From the NCBI GenBank assembly GCA_038145405.1, contig JAYQPQ010000010.1, positions 1 to 36,790 on the forward strand: a stretch of DNA of 36,790 bases, read 5' to 3'. Made by a program: the position numbers and the translations under genes. Of the stretch, positions 24,114-32,381 are shown piece by piece. Position 1 is the stretch's first letter. Every line of letters starts with the position of its first letter. The DNA comes from JAYQPQ01 sp038145405. GTDB lineage: Bacteria > Pseudomonadota > Gammaproteobacteria > Pseudomonadales > GM7GCV1. The notes beneath the pieces were generated by a model. The model worked only from the letters and a program-made list of their open reading frames with translations, ran no database searches and was not told the origin of the DNA.

Positions 24114-25246
24114 TGTGTGGTGGGGCGCTTGACGCCCGGTGTGCCTGCGCTGACAGAGAAGGATCGCGTGCCGTGTCGTTTGGCTTCGTAGAGCGCCTTG
24201 TCCGCGCGTCGCAACAGTTGCTTGGGTAAATCGCTGGGCATACCCAGGGTAGAGGAAATGCCAAAGGTCATGGACACCGTCAGAATATTCTTGTCCGGGT
24301 GTTCGCGAGGCAACTTGCTCTCCATTCGCCGCACCAGCTCTTCTGCCGCGACCGCCGGTTTACCCGGTAGCAACACCACAAATTCGTCGCCGCCCAGGCG
24401 CGCCACCAGATCCCGTCCCGGTTCTATTTCATTGACCAGCATGCGCGCTACCTGTTTCAGGCAGGCATCGCCGGCATAGTGGCTAAACTTGTCGTTGATC
24501 TCCTTGAAGCGGTCGATGTCGCAAATGATCAGCGACAGGGGTTTCATCTTCTGGCGCGCTGTCTCGAACTGGCTAACCAGCGTCTGGTCCAGGTGGCGGC
24601 CATTGGATACGCCGGTCAGGTCGTCGGTGAAGGAAATGCGCTTCATTTCCTGGGCGTACTGGTCCAGCTTACTGGCCTTGGCCTGCAGTTGATTGACCAG
24701 ACGGCCGCGGTTGTAAAGCTGGCTGGTGTTGCTTTCAAAACGGTGGTGGGCGTTAACCGAGGTGGATAGCAGGAAAGCGCCAAACAGCCCCGCGCAGATC
24801 GCCAAAAACTGCAGCATCTGGTCGCCGCTGGCAATCAATAGCACCATGGAGGGCAGCAGGATAATGAGCACATAGGGTGCAAAAAACTTGATCAGGCTGA
24901 ACATGGTGCCGACGGCGCCGGCGCAAATGCCGGCCATGACCACCAGGGCAAAGGTCACTTTGGTAATGGAGCCGACGCGGATGGTAAAGACGGCCATGCT
25001 GGCCCACAGAACGGCTGTCGCCAGCGTGGCGTACCAGTAGCCCTTGGCCCAGCCGAAGAGATCGTAGCGCGACACCACCGGAGCTGCGCTTTCCATCAGA
25101 AAGGGGCGGGCCTTGGTAAAGATCAGTACGCGTACCAGTTGCACCAGCAACATGAGTAAGACAAATGCATAGAGCTCGGGGCGATCCAGCGTCATGTAGA
25201 CAAAGGTGGCGAGCAGGGCACTGACGGCAATATTGAATCCAGTCAA
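24110..25246 (-). CDS. Membrane-bound GGDEF diguanylate cyclase (start uncertain)
   Basis: This enzyme would make cyclic di-GMP from GTP. About six hydrophobic helices (residues 5-170) precede a short coiled linker and a GGDEF domain with SFTDDLTGVSNGRHLD, DIDRFKEINDKFSHYAGD and the intact active site RLGGDEFVVLLPG. The usual RxxD inhibitory site is not in place. The start is unclear: TTG 25246 has no ribosome site, and the frame is open 26 codons further upstream (AKQDPATNNEIKRRKLEE..., a credible cytosolic N-terminus) up to a stop next to the end of rluE, but contains no ATG, GTG or TTG. Immediate downstream position suggests co-transcription with rluE. Confidence 0.88.
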   Translation of the reverse strand: MTGFNIAVSALLATFVYMTLDRPELYAFVLLMLLVQLVRVLIFTKARPFLMESAAPVVSRYDLFGWAKGYWYATLATAVLWASMAVFTIRVGSITKVTFALVVMAGICAGAVGTMFSLIKFFAPYVLIILLPSMVLLIASGDQMLQFLAICAGLFGAFLLSTSVNAHHRFESNTSQLYNRGRLVNQLQAKASKLDQYAQEMKRISFTDDLTGVSNGRHLDQTLVSQFETARQKMKPLSLIICDIDRFKEINDKFSHYAGDACLKQVARMLVNEIEPGRDLVARLGGDEFVVLLPGKPAVAAEELVRRMESKLPREHPDKNILTVSMTFGISSTLGMPSDLPKQLLRRADKALYEAKRHGTRSFSVSAGTPGVKRPTTH

Positions 25247-25320
25247 GGTCGGCGTATTGAGTAGAATTTCCTCAAGCTTGCGGCGCTTGATTTCGTTATT
25301 GGTCGCCGGATCTTGCTTCG

Positions 25321-25914
25321 CTACTCAGCCCCAGAAGACCCAGAGTTTACCCCTGGTTTTGGCACTTGTCCCCGGTCCAGATCACGCATGATGATCTCGC
25401 CCGGCTCTAGCCCATCCAGCCGCCAATCGCCGACCGCCATGCGTATCAGGCGCAGGGTGGGAAGGCCGACGGCCGCTGTCATGCGACGCACCTGGCGGTT
25501 GCGACCCTCCTGAATGCTGAGTTCAATCCAGCTGGTGGGAATCTTGGCACGCTGGCGTATGGGTGGATCGCGCTGCCAGATAGCAGGCGTTTTGAGCAGC
25601 CGACAACGAGCGGGCAAGGTGGGTCCATCCTTGAGTTCGACGCCCCGGCTGAGTTGCTGCACGGCCTGCAGATCGGCAACGCCCTCGACCTGGACCCAAT
25701 AGGTCTTCCACAGCTTGAAGCGCGGTGAACTGATTCTGGCCTGTAGGGCGCCGTCGTCGGTCAGCAACAGCAACCCTTCCGAGGTGGCATCCAGTCGACC
25801 CGCTGCGTAAAAGCCGGGTGCGTCGATAAAATGGCTCAGGCCCTGGTAGGCGCCCTCGTCGGTAAACTGGCTTAGAACGCCGTAGGGTTTGTTAAATAAA
25901 ATCAGGCGTGACAT
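25321..25914 (-). CDS. rluE: 23S rRNA pseudouridine synthase, RluE/RsuA family
   Basis: A 197-residue pseudouridine synthase, most like RluE, which modifies U2457 of 23S rRNA. It starts MSRLILFNKPYGVLSQFTD and lacks the S4 domain of RsuA and RluB, as RluE does. The catalytic Asp42 is in GRLDATSEGLLLLT; further blocks are FKLWKTYWVQVEG and the C-terminal IQEGRNRQVRRMTAAVGLPTLRLIR. ATG at 25914 gives the family N-terminus; the frame runs 17 codons further upstream without similarity. Its TAG is directly followed by the open frame of the diguanylate cyclase. Confidence 0.9.
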   Translation of the reverse strand: MSRLILFNKPYGVLSQFTDEGAYQGLSHFIDAPGFYAAGRLDATSEGLLLLTDDGALQARISSPRFKLWKTYWVQVEGVADLQAVQQLSRGVELKDGPTLPARCRLLKTPAIWQRDPPIRQRAKIPTSWIELSIQEGRNRQVRRMTAAVGLPTLRLIRMAVGDWRLDGLEPGEIIMRDLDRGQVPKPGVNSGSSGAE

Positions 25915-25935
25915 AGCATAAAGAAGTGTGAAGAT

Positions 25936-25964
25936 TTGACCATCCGGTTCCAGCCGGATACACA
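25936..25964 (+). promoter_or_regulatory. Possible promoter with internal dyad ahead of the protease gene
   Basis: TTGACC (25936-25941) resembles a -35 box and TACACA (25959-25964) a weak -10 box 17 bases on. Between them ATCCGG (25942-25947) and CCGGAT (25954-25959) form a perfect 6-bp inverted repeat, which could be an operator or a hairpin. Weak evidence. Confidence 0.25.
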
Positions 25965-26018
25965 ATAACAGGACGCTCTGCTAAGGTCTTTCGATATCCA
26001 CCAGGAATCCATGCACTC

Positions 26019-27290
26019 ATGAATCGATCCTTCTCTTGCGCCAAATGGTTCAGTCTGGCGCTGCTGGTGTGCTCCCCCAGCTGGGTCAGTGCCCAGTCGG
26101 CTGATGCCCAGATGGCGCCCTACTTTGAGAGCATTTATCAGATCATCGTGATCGAGACGGCAACCAATAACAAAGCGGCGCTGGGTTCGGGCTTTCGCGT
26201 CAGCGAGGACGGTTACGTCATCACCAACTTCCACGTGGTCTCCGGCATGATTTTTGAACCGGATCACCACCGCGTGCAGTATCTGGATTCGCGCGGTCGG
26301 GTGGGTCCGCTGCAACTGGTCGACTTCGATGTGGTGAACGATGTGGCCCTGCTTAAGGCAGAAACCGAGCCTGGCCCCTATCTGGAATTTAGTCCCAGTC
26401 TGCCGGACAAGGGCGAGCGCATCTTTGCCATGGGCAACCCCAACGACTACGGCATGCTGGTAGTGGAGGGCGCCTACAACGGCCTGGCCGACAAAAGCTT
26501 TATCGACCGCATTCTCTATTCCGGCTCGCTCAACTCCGGCATGAGCGGTGGTCCGGCGCTGGCGCGCAACGGCGCGGTTGTAGGCGTGAATGTGGCCACT
26601 GCCGGCAGCCAGCTCAGTTTCCTGGTGCCTGCCGAGAAGGCCAGTGCGCTGCTGGCACGCCGCCAGCAGCTAAGTGTCGAGCAGTACATGCAGCAGGTCG
26701 GCGAACAGGTGCTGGCCTTTCAGCGCGATTACTACGCTACGGTGCTGGCGACGCCCTGGCAGCGGGAAGACCTGCGCGATGTAGCCGAGGTGTTGGGTGA
26801 GTTTGGCCCGGATATCAGTTGCTGGGGGCGCAGCAACGAAGACAACGACGAGGCCGAGCATCTGCAGTTGCTGTTGTCCTGCTACAACGCCAACAATATT
26901 TTCCTCAAGAGCCGCTTCAACACCGGCCAGTTGCATGTGTCCTTTTTTTACTACGGCGCCCGCGAAATGAATCCGCGCGAGTTCTACGACCTGATCAGCG
27001 GCAGCGGCTTCCAGCCGGACAATCGCGCCGGCAGTCAGGATGTGACCAACTTTGATTGCGAGCAGGCCTATCTGGATGATTGGGCGGTCGAGGGCGAATC
27101 CGGCTATCGTCAGGTCGCTCTGTGTTTCCGCGCCTACAAACAGATGGAGGGGCTTTACGACGCGCTCTTCTATCTGTTTCAGGGTCGCGACGATGAAGCC
27201 CTGGTGAGCCACTTCACCCTGGCCGGCGTCGACCGCGAATCGGCCATGGCCTTTACCGAGAAATTCCTGGAGCAGGCGCAATGGAAATAG
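26019..27290 (+). CDS. Exported trypsin-like serine protease (DegP/HtrA-like, no PDZ)
   Basis: A 423-residue secreted or periplasmic S1-type protease. A signal peptide (WFSLALLVCSPSWVSAQ) precedes a chymotrypsin fold with the triad His72 (ITNFHVVSG), Asp108 (VVNDVALLK) and Ser176 (NSGMSGGPAL). The second half (about 215-423) has no PDZ domain recognisable to me; it contains several Cys residues (CWGRSNEDN, LLSCYNANN, FDCEQAY, VALCFRAY), which could form disulphides. It overlaps the FHA gene by 10 bases. Target proteins are unknown. A role in envelope quality control or signalling is inferred. Confidence 0.87.
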   Translation: MNRSFSCAKWFSLALLVCSPSWVSAQSADAQMAPYFESIYQIIVIETATNNKAALGSGFRVSEDGYVITNFHVVSGMIFEPDHHRVQYLDSRGRVGPLQLVDFDVVNDVALLKAETEPGPYLEFSPSLPDKGERIFAMGNPNDYGMLVVEGAYNGLADKSFIDRILYSGSLNSGMSGGPALARNGAVVGVNVATAGSQLSFLVPAEKASALLARRQQLSVEQYMQQVGEQVLAFQRDYYATVLATPWQREDLRDVAEVLGEFGPDISCWGRSNEDNDEAEHLQLLLSCYNANNIFLKSRFNTGQLHVSFFYYGAREMNPREFYDLISGSGFQPDNRAGSQDVTNFDCEQAYLDDWAVEGESGYRQVALCFRAYKQMEGLYDALFYLFQGRDDEALVSHFTLAGVDRESAMAFTEKFLEQAQWK

Positions 27291-28261
27291 CCATCGAGGT
27301 TTTCGAACAGGGCCAGAAGCGCTCTTTCGTGCGCCGCTACCCGGCGGGAACCATTCGAGTGGGTCGCGCCTGGGACAACGATATTGTGATCCGCGACCCG
27401 CTGGTGGATGCCCACCAGCTGGAGCTGAGCCTTGCGCCGGATGGTCAGTGGCAGGTAGCGGACTTGAACAGCACCAACGGCACCCGTATCGGCCGCGAAC
27501 CTGTGCAGGGCACGACCGGGCTGGGCTTCGGCCAGGTGCTGCATTTTGGTCACAGCCAACTGAAATTGCATCGCCTCGACCAGGCCGTGGAGCCTACCCT
27601 GCAAATGGGCAGACTGGATCGCATAGCATTGCTGTTGCAGCACCCGGCGCTCGCCCTGGGGCTGACCGCTTTGGCTATCTGGCTGGGGCTCTTCACCAAC
27701 CTGATCGGCGCACCGGCCGACGCCTCCTGGAGTGAAAATGCCAGCCAGGCGTTGACCCTGGGTTCCGGACTTTTTGCCTGGGCTATTGCCTGGGGTTCGA
27801 TCGCCCGGATGTTGCGACACGAGATGGCCTTCTGGTCGCACCTAAGCCTGATCAGCCTGCTGCTTGCCGTCAGCCTGCTGGGCTATTTGGCAATTGATTG
27901 GGTTGCCTTTAACAGCCTCTCCGTTGCGCTGACCGAAGCTTTAAGTGGTGTGATTGTTGCCAGCCTGGTCTTTGTTGCCTTGCTGGTGGGGCTAGCCATT
28001 ACCACGCGCATCGGTTTCCGCTCCACGCTCAACACCTCGGTAGCTGTGTCCTTTGTTGCGCTTAGCCTGGTCTACTTGCTGCCGGCACTGGAAGACGAGC
28101 CCGATCAGGATGGCCCGGAGATGATCACCATCGCCATGCGGCCCAGCTTGCTGACGGCCGGTAGTATTTCCAATGAGACCTTCCTGCAGCGCGCCGACGC
28201 GCTCTTTGCGCAGCTGGATGAGGAGCGGGCGGATTCAGTCGACGAAATAGTGGTTGAGTAG
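27281..28261 (+). CDS. FHA-domain membrane protein
   Basis: A 326-residue protein with an N-terminal cytoplasmic FHA domain (about 15-100) that would bind phosphothreonine: IRVGRAWDNDIVI with Arg29, DAHQLEL with His45 and LNSTNGTRIG with Asn66. The usual Ser before the His is not conserved (VDAH), so phosphopeptide binding may be altered. About five hydrophobic helices follow (LALGLTALAIWLGLFTNL; LSLISLLLAVSLLGYLAI; ALSGVIVASLVFVALLVGLAI; SVAVSFVALSLVYLLPAL), then an acidic tail. Its start lies inside the protease gene, so the two are made together; the pairing suggests phosphorylation-linked signalling to an exported protease. Confidence 0.82.
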   Translation: MEIAIEVFEQGQKRSFVRRYPAGTIRVGRAWDNDIVIRDPLVDAHQLELSLAPDGQWQVADLNSTNGTRIGREPVQGTTGLGFGQVLHFGHSQLKLHRLDQAVEPTLQMGRLDRIALLLQHPALALGLTALAIWLGLFTNLIGAPADASWSENASQALTLGSGLFAWAIAWGSIARMLRHEMAFWSHLSLISLLLAVSLLGYLAIDWVAFNSLSVALTEALSGVIVASLVFVALLVGLAITTRIGFRSTLNTSVAVSFVALSLVYLLPALEDEPDQDGPEMITIAMRPSLLTAGSISNETFLQRADALFAQLDEERADSVDEIVVE

Positions 28262-28307
28262 GCACAGAAACACACGGTTCGCTTTTGTTCCCGACCCCTT
28301 TTAAAAG

Positions 28308-28324
28308 TTGGCGTCCCGGGAAGG
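28308..28324 (+). repeat. 17-bp copy of the tRNA-Arg 3' end (attachment-site-like)
   Basis: This stretch is identical to 28426-28442, which is the 3' end of the tRNA (3' half of the T stem, acceptor strand, discriminator, CCA and one more base). It lies 118 bases downstream of that end of the tRNA and is in the same orientation. Between it and the tRNA there is no gene, only small hairpins (for example GAAGC-GTCA-GCTTC at 28343-28356). It looks like the relic of a site-specific integration, but a simple local duplication is possible. Confidence 0.5.
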
Positions 28325-28425
28325 GTGAGCCCAGCGTCATTCGAAGCGTCAGCTTCCGGCGCAGGCGAACGCGCGAAGGCTTTGCCTGAGGGCCGGGACT
28401 CCGACCGGTGATGTCCGATGGAAAA

Positions 28426-28442
28426 TTGGCGTCCCGGGAAGG
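28426..28442 (+). repeat. 17-bp copy within the tRNA-Arg 3' end
   Basis: This is the original copy, forming the end of the tRNA gene on the minus strand. Identical sequence recurs at 28308-28324. Confidence 0.5.
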
Positions 28443-28502
28443 AGTTGAACCTTCGACCTAGCGCTTAGGAGGCACTCGCTCTATCCACTGAGCTACCGGG
28501 AC
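28427..28502 (-). tRNA. tRNA-Arg (anticodon CCT)
   Basis: On the minus strand the 76-base gene has a fully paired 7-bp acceptor (GTCCCGG with CCGGGAC), a D arm (GCTCAGTGGATAGAGC), an anticodon stem AGTGC/GCGCT with loop CTCCTAA, so the anticodon is CCT (reads AGG), and a T arm GAAGG-TTCAACT-CCTTC. The discriminator is G and CCA is encoded. It stands alone between the FHA gene and the convergent-side DnaJ gene, and its downstream end is duplicated. Confidence 0.95.
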
Positions 28503-28552
28503 CGTATGGGGTTGGCCGGCATTATAGCCAGCCATCTGCGCAGCGACAGCCT

Positions 28553-29065
28553 TCAGCCCTGACCTTGCTGCTTGCGATGCGCCATGAGCACATCGCGTGC
28601 TTCATTCAGCTTGGCGGCAAAGTAGGCATTGCCACCGTGGTCCGGGTGCTGGCGGCTCATTTGGCGTCGGTGTGCAGCCTTGATCTCCTCGACACTGGCA
28701 TCGGCCTTCACCTCGAGAATGCGGCAAGCTTCCGCGATGGACATCTTATCGCTGGGCGGTGGCGCTGAAGACGGCTGCCCCTGTTGCTTGCCGCGATAGA
28801 TTTGCGCCAGCACGGGGAAAAAGCGCAGCAACAAAAGGCCTACCTGTTTGAGGCCGAGCAGGGCGGCGGCAAACACGGCGCCAAGCCAGTGAATGCGCCC
28901 GGTGGCGGCCAGCAGGGCCACGGCAATCAGCATGCCCCAAAGCATCAGATTAAGAATCAGCTTGCGGCGTTGGTTGAGGTCCGGCGTGTGCTTCCACAGC
29001 CACCAGAAGTAACAGCCCAAAGCCAGGGCGAAAAGCATGAGGAGTCGAGCAAACATGGCGCGCAT
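28553..29065 (-). CDS. Membrane-anchored DnaJ-domain protein
   Basis: A 170-residue protein with two or three N-terminal hydrophobic segments (ARLLMLFALALGCYFWWLW; LILNLMLWGMLIAVALLAAT; LGAVFAAALLGLKQVGLLLL) and a C-terminal J domain (about 108-165) containing SIAEACRILEVKADASVEEIKAA and the essential HPD in SRQHPDHGGN. It would stimulate DnaK at the membrane. The layout (J domain last, after membrane helices) resembles bacterial Tim14/Pam18-like proteins rather than classical DnaJ or DjlA. ATG 29065 is used; ATG 29056 is possible. The tRNA lies just downstream on the same strand. Confidence 0.87.
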   Translation of the reverse strand: MRAMFARLLMLFALALGCYFWWLWKHTPDLNQRRKLILNLMLWGMLIAVALLAATGRIHWLGAVFAAALLGLKQVGLLLLRFFPVLAQIYRGKQQGQPSSAPPPSDKMSIAEACRILEVKADASVEEIKAAHRRQMSRQHPDHGGNAYFAAKLNEARDVLMAHRKQQGQG

Positions 29066-29117
29066 TATAGGCCGGACAGGATGATTTTTTGGATTTGTTA
29101 CAGGCGTTCCGACGAGG

Positions 29118-29147
29118 TTCTCCTCGACGGCTGGATTCCTTTATAGT
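29118..29147 (+). promoter_or_regulatory. Possible sigma-70-like promoter of the msrA-opp operon
   Basis: TATAGT (29142-29147) matches a -10 box; TTCTCC (29118-29123) is a weak -35 box 18 bases upstream. It lies 48 bases before the msrA start. Confidence 0.3.
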
Positions 29148-29194
29148 GGACCCAGAACAGTTGTCATCGCTCAATCACCGGGTAACAGATCGCC

Positions 29195-29833
29195 GTGGGA
29201 TTATTCAACAAAACCGATAGCCTCCTTCCGACAAATCAATGCCTGCCGGGCCGCGCCGAGCCCATGGCCGTGTCGGGTTCGCACCTGCTTTTAAGTCATT
29301 CCTATCTACCGCCTTTTCCTGACGGCATGCTGTCAGTGCGCTTTGGTATGGGCTGCTTCTGGGGTGCCGAGCGCCGCTTCTGGCAGCAGCCTCAGGTTTA
29401 CGTTACTGCCGTGGGTTATGCCGGCGGTAGCACGCCCAACCCCACCTATGAAGAGGTCTGCTCGGGCTATACCGGCCATACCGAGGTGGTGCTGGTGGTG
29501 TTCCCGGCGCAGCCGGCGCTGTTGCAGCAGTTGCTGAAGCTGTTCTGGGAGTCCCACGACCCGACCCAGGGAATGCGCCAAGGCAATGATCGGGGTACCC
29601 AGTATCGCAGCGCCATCTATTTGGATGACGCCAGCTGGTTGGAGCAAGTCGAGCAGAGCCGGGCGCTTTACCAGCAGGGCCTGACGCAAGCGGGCAGGGG
29701 ACCTATTACCACGGAGATCCGGGTGGAAAAGGCCTTTTACTACGCCGAGGAATATCACCAGCAATATCTAATCCGGGTGCCCAATGGCTATTGCGGCCTG
29801 CGCGGCACCGGCGTTTGTTATACAGGAGAATGA
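29195..29833 (+). CDS. msrA: Peptide-methionine (S)-S-oxide reductase MsrA
   Basis: MsrA reduces methionine-S-sulfoxide in proteins and free amino acids with thioredoxin. The 212-residue cytosolic protein has catalytic Cys54 in GMGCFWGAER, VGYAGGSTPNPTYEEVCSG, and HDPTQGMRQGNDRGTQYRS, and candidate resolving cysteines Cys200 and Cys208 in the C-terminal GYCGLRGTGVC. GTG at 29195 opens as MGLFNKTDS, matching the long N-terminus of E. coli MsrA. The stop is one base before the TTG of the substrate-binding protein, so it is likely co-transcribed with the peptide importer, an uncommon pairing. Confidence 0.95.
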   Translation: MGLFNKTDSLLPTNQCLPGRAEPMAVSGSHLLLSHSYLPPFPDGMLSVRFGMGCFWGAERRFWQQPQVYVTAVGYAGGSTPNPTYEEVCSGYTGHTEVVLVVFPAQPALLQQLLKLFWESHDPTQGMRQGNDRGTQYRSAIYLDDASWLEQVEQSRALYQQGLTQAGRGPITTEIRVEKAFYYAEEYHQQYLIRVPNGYCGLRGTGVCYTGE

Positions 29834-29834
29834 G

Positions 29835-31448
29835 TTGAACCGAGCCCTGCGTTGTTTGGCTTGTTCCGGGTTACTGGCATTGCTGGCGTGCAGCGCCGGT
29901 GAAACACCGGTGGAATCCGGTACCCGGTTGGGCATTTTGCATTTCGGCAATGGTTCTGAACCCCAGGGTATCGACCCCCATGTCACCACCGGCATTCCTG
30001 AGTACCACATTCAGGCGGCGTTGTTTGAAGGCCTGGTCTCCAAAAACCCCTATACGCTGGAGCCGGAACCGGGCGTCGCAGAAAGCTGGACGGTGAGCGA
30101 AGACGGTCGCATCTATCGTTTTCAACTGCGCGAGGACGCGCGCTGGTCCGATGGTCAGCCGCTGACGGCCGAGGATTTCCGCTGGTCCTGGTGGCGCATT
30201 CTCCACCCGACCACGGGTGCGCCCTATAACTACATGCTCTTTCCCATTCTCAATGCCGAAGCCTTTGCCGCAGGGCAGCTAACGGATTTCGACCAGGTGG
30301 GCGTTCGCGTGCTCGACGAGCGCACATTGGAGGTGGAGCTGGCTTATCCCACCCCCTATTTTTTGCAGCTGCTGGATCACCATTCCCTGTTTCCGGTTCC
30401 GCGCCATGTGATTGAAGCCCTGGGATCGGCAACCGACCAGACCAACCCCTGGACGCGACTGGAGCACTTTGTCGGCAACGGGCCCTTCCGCTTGACGTCA
30501 TGGAATCTCAACCAGAGCCTCACCGTCGAGAAGAACGATCTGTATTGGGACGCCGAGCAGGTCAGGCTGAATGCCATCGTTTTTTATCCGACGGAAAATT
30601 CCACCACGGAGGAGCGCATGTTCCGCTCGGGGCAGCTGCACCGCACCGAGGGCATTCCCGTCGACCGCATTCCGGTTTACCAGGCAGAAAGCTCCCCAGC
30701 CCTGTTGCTGTCTCCCTATCTGGGTACCTATTTCTACAACCTCAACGTCACGCGCGAGCCGCTGGACAAGGTCCAGGTGCGTCGGGCCTTGAACCTGGCC
30801 ATCGATCGTCAGCTGTTGATCGATTCGGCACTGAATGGTGTGCAGGAACCGGCCTATACCGTTACCCCGCCCGGCACCCTGGGCTACCAGCCGCCCAAGA
30901 TCTTTGATTTTGATCCTGCGCTGGCGCGGGAACTGCTGGCCGAAGCGGGTTATCCCAACGGCCAGGGCTTCCCCGTCCTGGAGATTCTTTACAACACCCT
31001 GGCCGGGCACCAGCGCATTGCCGAAGTCATCCAGCAGATGTGGAAAACCCACCTGAATATCGATGTCACCCTGGTTAACCAGGAATGGCGGGTTTATCTG
31101 GACACCATGGCGCAGCTGGATTACGACATCGCGCGCGCCAGTTGGATTGGCGACTATGTCGATCCCAATAACTTTCTCGATCTGTGGATTACCAATGGCG
31201 GCAACAACCGGGTCGGCTGGTCGGATCCGGTCTATGACCAGTTGATCCTGCGCGATGCCCCGGCTGCCGCGACTCAGGCAGAACGCTTCGCCATCTTCTA
31301 CGAGGCGGAAACCCGGCTGATGGAAGCCATGCCCATCATTCCGCTCTACACCTATGTGCGCTCGCATCTGCTGGATCCGCGGGTTAAGGGGATGCCGGAA
31401 AACATCATGGATTACACCAACTACAAGTACGTCTGGCTGGAAGACTAG
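29835..31448 (+). CDS. Oligopeptide ABC transporter substrate-binding lipoprotein (OppA-like)
   Basis: A 537-residue SBP_bac_5 family lipoprotein that delivers peptides to the permease. The signal peptide ends at the lipobox LLAC with Cys19. The body has GSEPQGIDPHVTTGIPEYHI near the start, NPYTLEPEPGVAESW, the SBP_bac_5 block DARWSDGQPLTAEDFRWSWW, and a C-terminal MEAMPIIPLYTYVRS. TTG at 29835 is used because AGGAG (29824-29828) lies six bases before it. The close match to OppA/MppA-type proteins suggests oligopeptides; exact specificity is unknown. It is followed directly by its permeases. Confidence 0.9.
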   Translation: MNRALRCLACSGLLALLACSAGETPVESGTRLGILHFGNGSEPQGIDPHVTTGIPEYHIQAALFEGLVSKNPYTLEPEPGVAESWTVSEDGRIYRFQLREDARWSDGQPLTAEDFRWSWWRILHPTTGAPYNYMLFPILNAEAFAAGQLTDFDQVGVRVLDERTLEVELAYPTPYFLQLLDHHSLFPVPRHVIEALGSATDQTNPWTRLEHFVGNGPFRLTSWNLNQSLTVEKNDLYWDAEQVRLNAIVFYPTENSTTEERMFRSGQLHRTEGIPVDRIPVYQAESSPALLLSPYLGTYFYNLNVTREPLDKVQVRRALNLAIDRQLLIDSALNGVQEPAYTVTPPGTLGYQPPKIFDFDPALARELLAEAGYPNGQGFPVLEILYNTLAGHQRIAEVIQQMWKTHLNIDVTLVNQEWRVYLDTMAQLDYDIARASWIGDYVDPNNFLDLWITNGGNNRVGWSDPVYDQLILRDAPAAATQAERFAIFYEAETRLMEAMPIIPLYTYVRSHLLDPRVKGMPENIMDYTNYKYVWLED

Positions 31449-32381
31449 TTGCTTCGCTTCGTATTGATTCGAACTCTGCAGGCCATTCCGGTCATTCTGG
31501 CTGTTATCACCGTCACCTTTTTTCTGGTGCGCGCCGCACCCGGCGGCCCCTTTGCCACGGAGCGGGCAGTGACTCCCGAAGTGCAGCGCGCGCTGGAGGC
31601 CCAGTACGATCTGGATCAGCCTCTGGTGCAGCAATATTTTGGCTATCTGGGCGACCTGCTGCGCGGCGATATGGGGCCGTCCTTTCGCTACCCTGGCCGC
31701 CGGGTGGATGAGCTCATTCTGTCCGGACTGCCGGTGACCGCCGAGCTGGCCTGCTATGCCCTGCTGATTGCCTTGCTGCTGGGTATGAGCGCCGGCGTGC
31801 TGGCTGCCTTGCGGCCCAACAGCCTGCAGGACTATGTGCCCATGTCGGCCGCCATGGTGGGTATCTGCATGCCCACCTTTTTGTTGGGGCCGCTGCTGGT
31901 GCTGATCTTTGGCATTCAGCTGGAATGGCTGCCGGTATCGGGCTGGGGCGTGCTGCCGGGCGACAAGATTCTGCCCAGCCTGACTTTGGGCTCCGTCTAT
32001 GCGGCCTATATTGCCCGCCTGACCCGCAGTGGCATGCTGGAAGTGATGACACAGGATTACATTCGCACTGCGCGCGCCAAGGGCTTGCCGGAATGGAAGG
32101 TAGTGCTCAAGCACGGCCTGCGCGGGGGCCTGCAGCCGGTGGTGGCCTATCTGGGTCCGGCCTTCGCCGGGCTGCTGACCGGTTCCTTTGTGGTCGAGAC
32201 GATTTTCCAGGTGCCCGGACTGGGACGCTTTTATGTACAGGCGGCCTTTAATCGCGATTACACCATGATTCTGGGTGCCACCTGCCTGCTGGCGACTCTC
32301 ATTGTGCTGTTCAACCTGCTGTCCGATTTTCTGGCGGCCTGGATGAACCCGCGCCTGCGCCACCAGTTCGGTAGCCGCTGA
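31449..32381 (+). CDS. Oligopeptide ABC transporter permease (OppB-like)
   Basis: A 310-residue inner-membrane permease of the BPD_transp_1 family with about six helices. It opens MLRFVLIRTLQAIPVILAVI, then VRAAPGGPF and YDLDQPLVQQYFGYL, typical of OppB/DppB. The EAA loop that docks the ATPase reads YIRTARAKGLPEWKVVLKHGLR. TTG at 31449 follows the preceding TAG with no gap and GGAAG stands just before. Its TGA overlaps the ATG of the second permease. It pairs with OppC. Confidence 0.93.
   Translation: MLRFVLIRTLQAIPVILAVITVTFFLVRAAPGGPFATERAVTPEVQRALEAQYDLDQPLVQQYFGYLGDLLRGDMGPSFRYPGRRVDELILSGLPVTAELACYALLIALLLGMSAGVLAALRPNSLQDYVPMSAAMVGICMPTFLLGPLLVLIFGIQLEWLPVSGWGVLPGDKILPSLTLGSVYAAYIARLTRSGMLEVMTQDYIRTARAKGLPEWKVVLKHGLRGGLQPVVAYLGPAFAGLLTGSFVVETIFQVPGLGRFYVQAAFNRDYTMILGATCLLATLIVLFNLLSDFLAAWMNPRLRHQFGSR

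Noticed and set aside
30498..32363. A 621-codon open frame on the minus strand opposite the oligopeptide transporter genes
   Set aside because: Its translation is a low-complexity Gln/His/Gly-rich shadow with no family resemblance, while the plus strand carries clearly recognisable OppA and OppB here.
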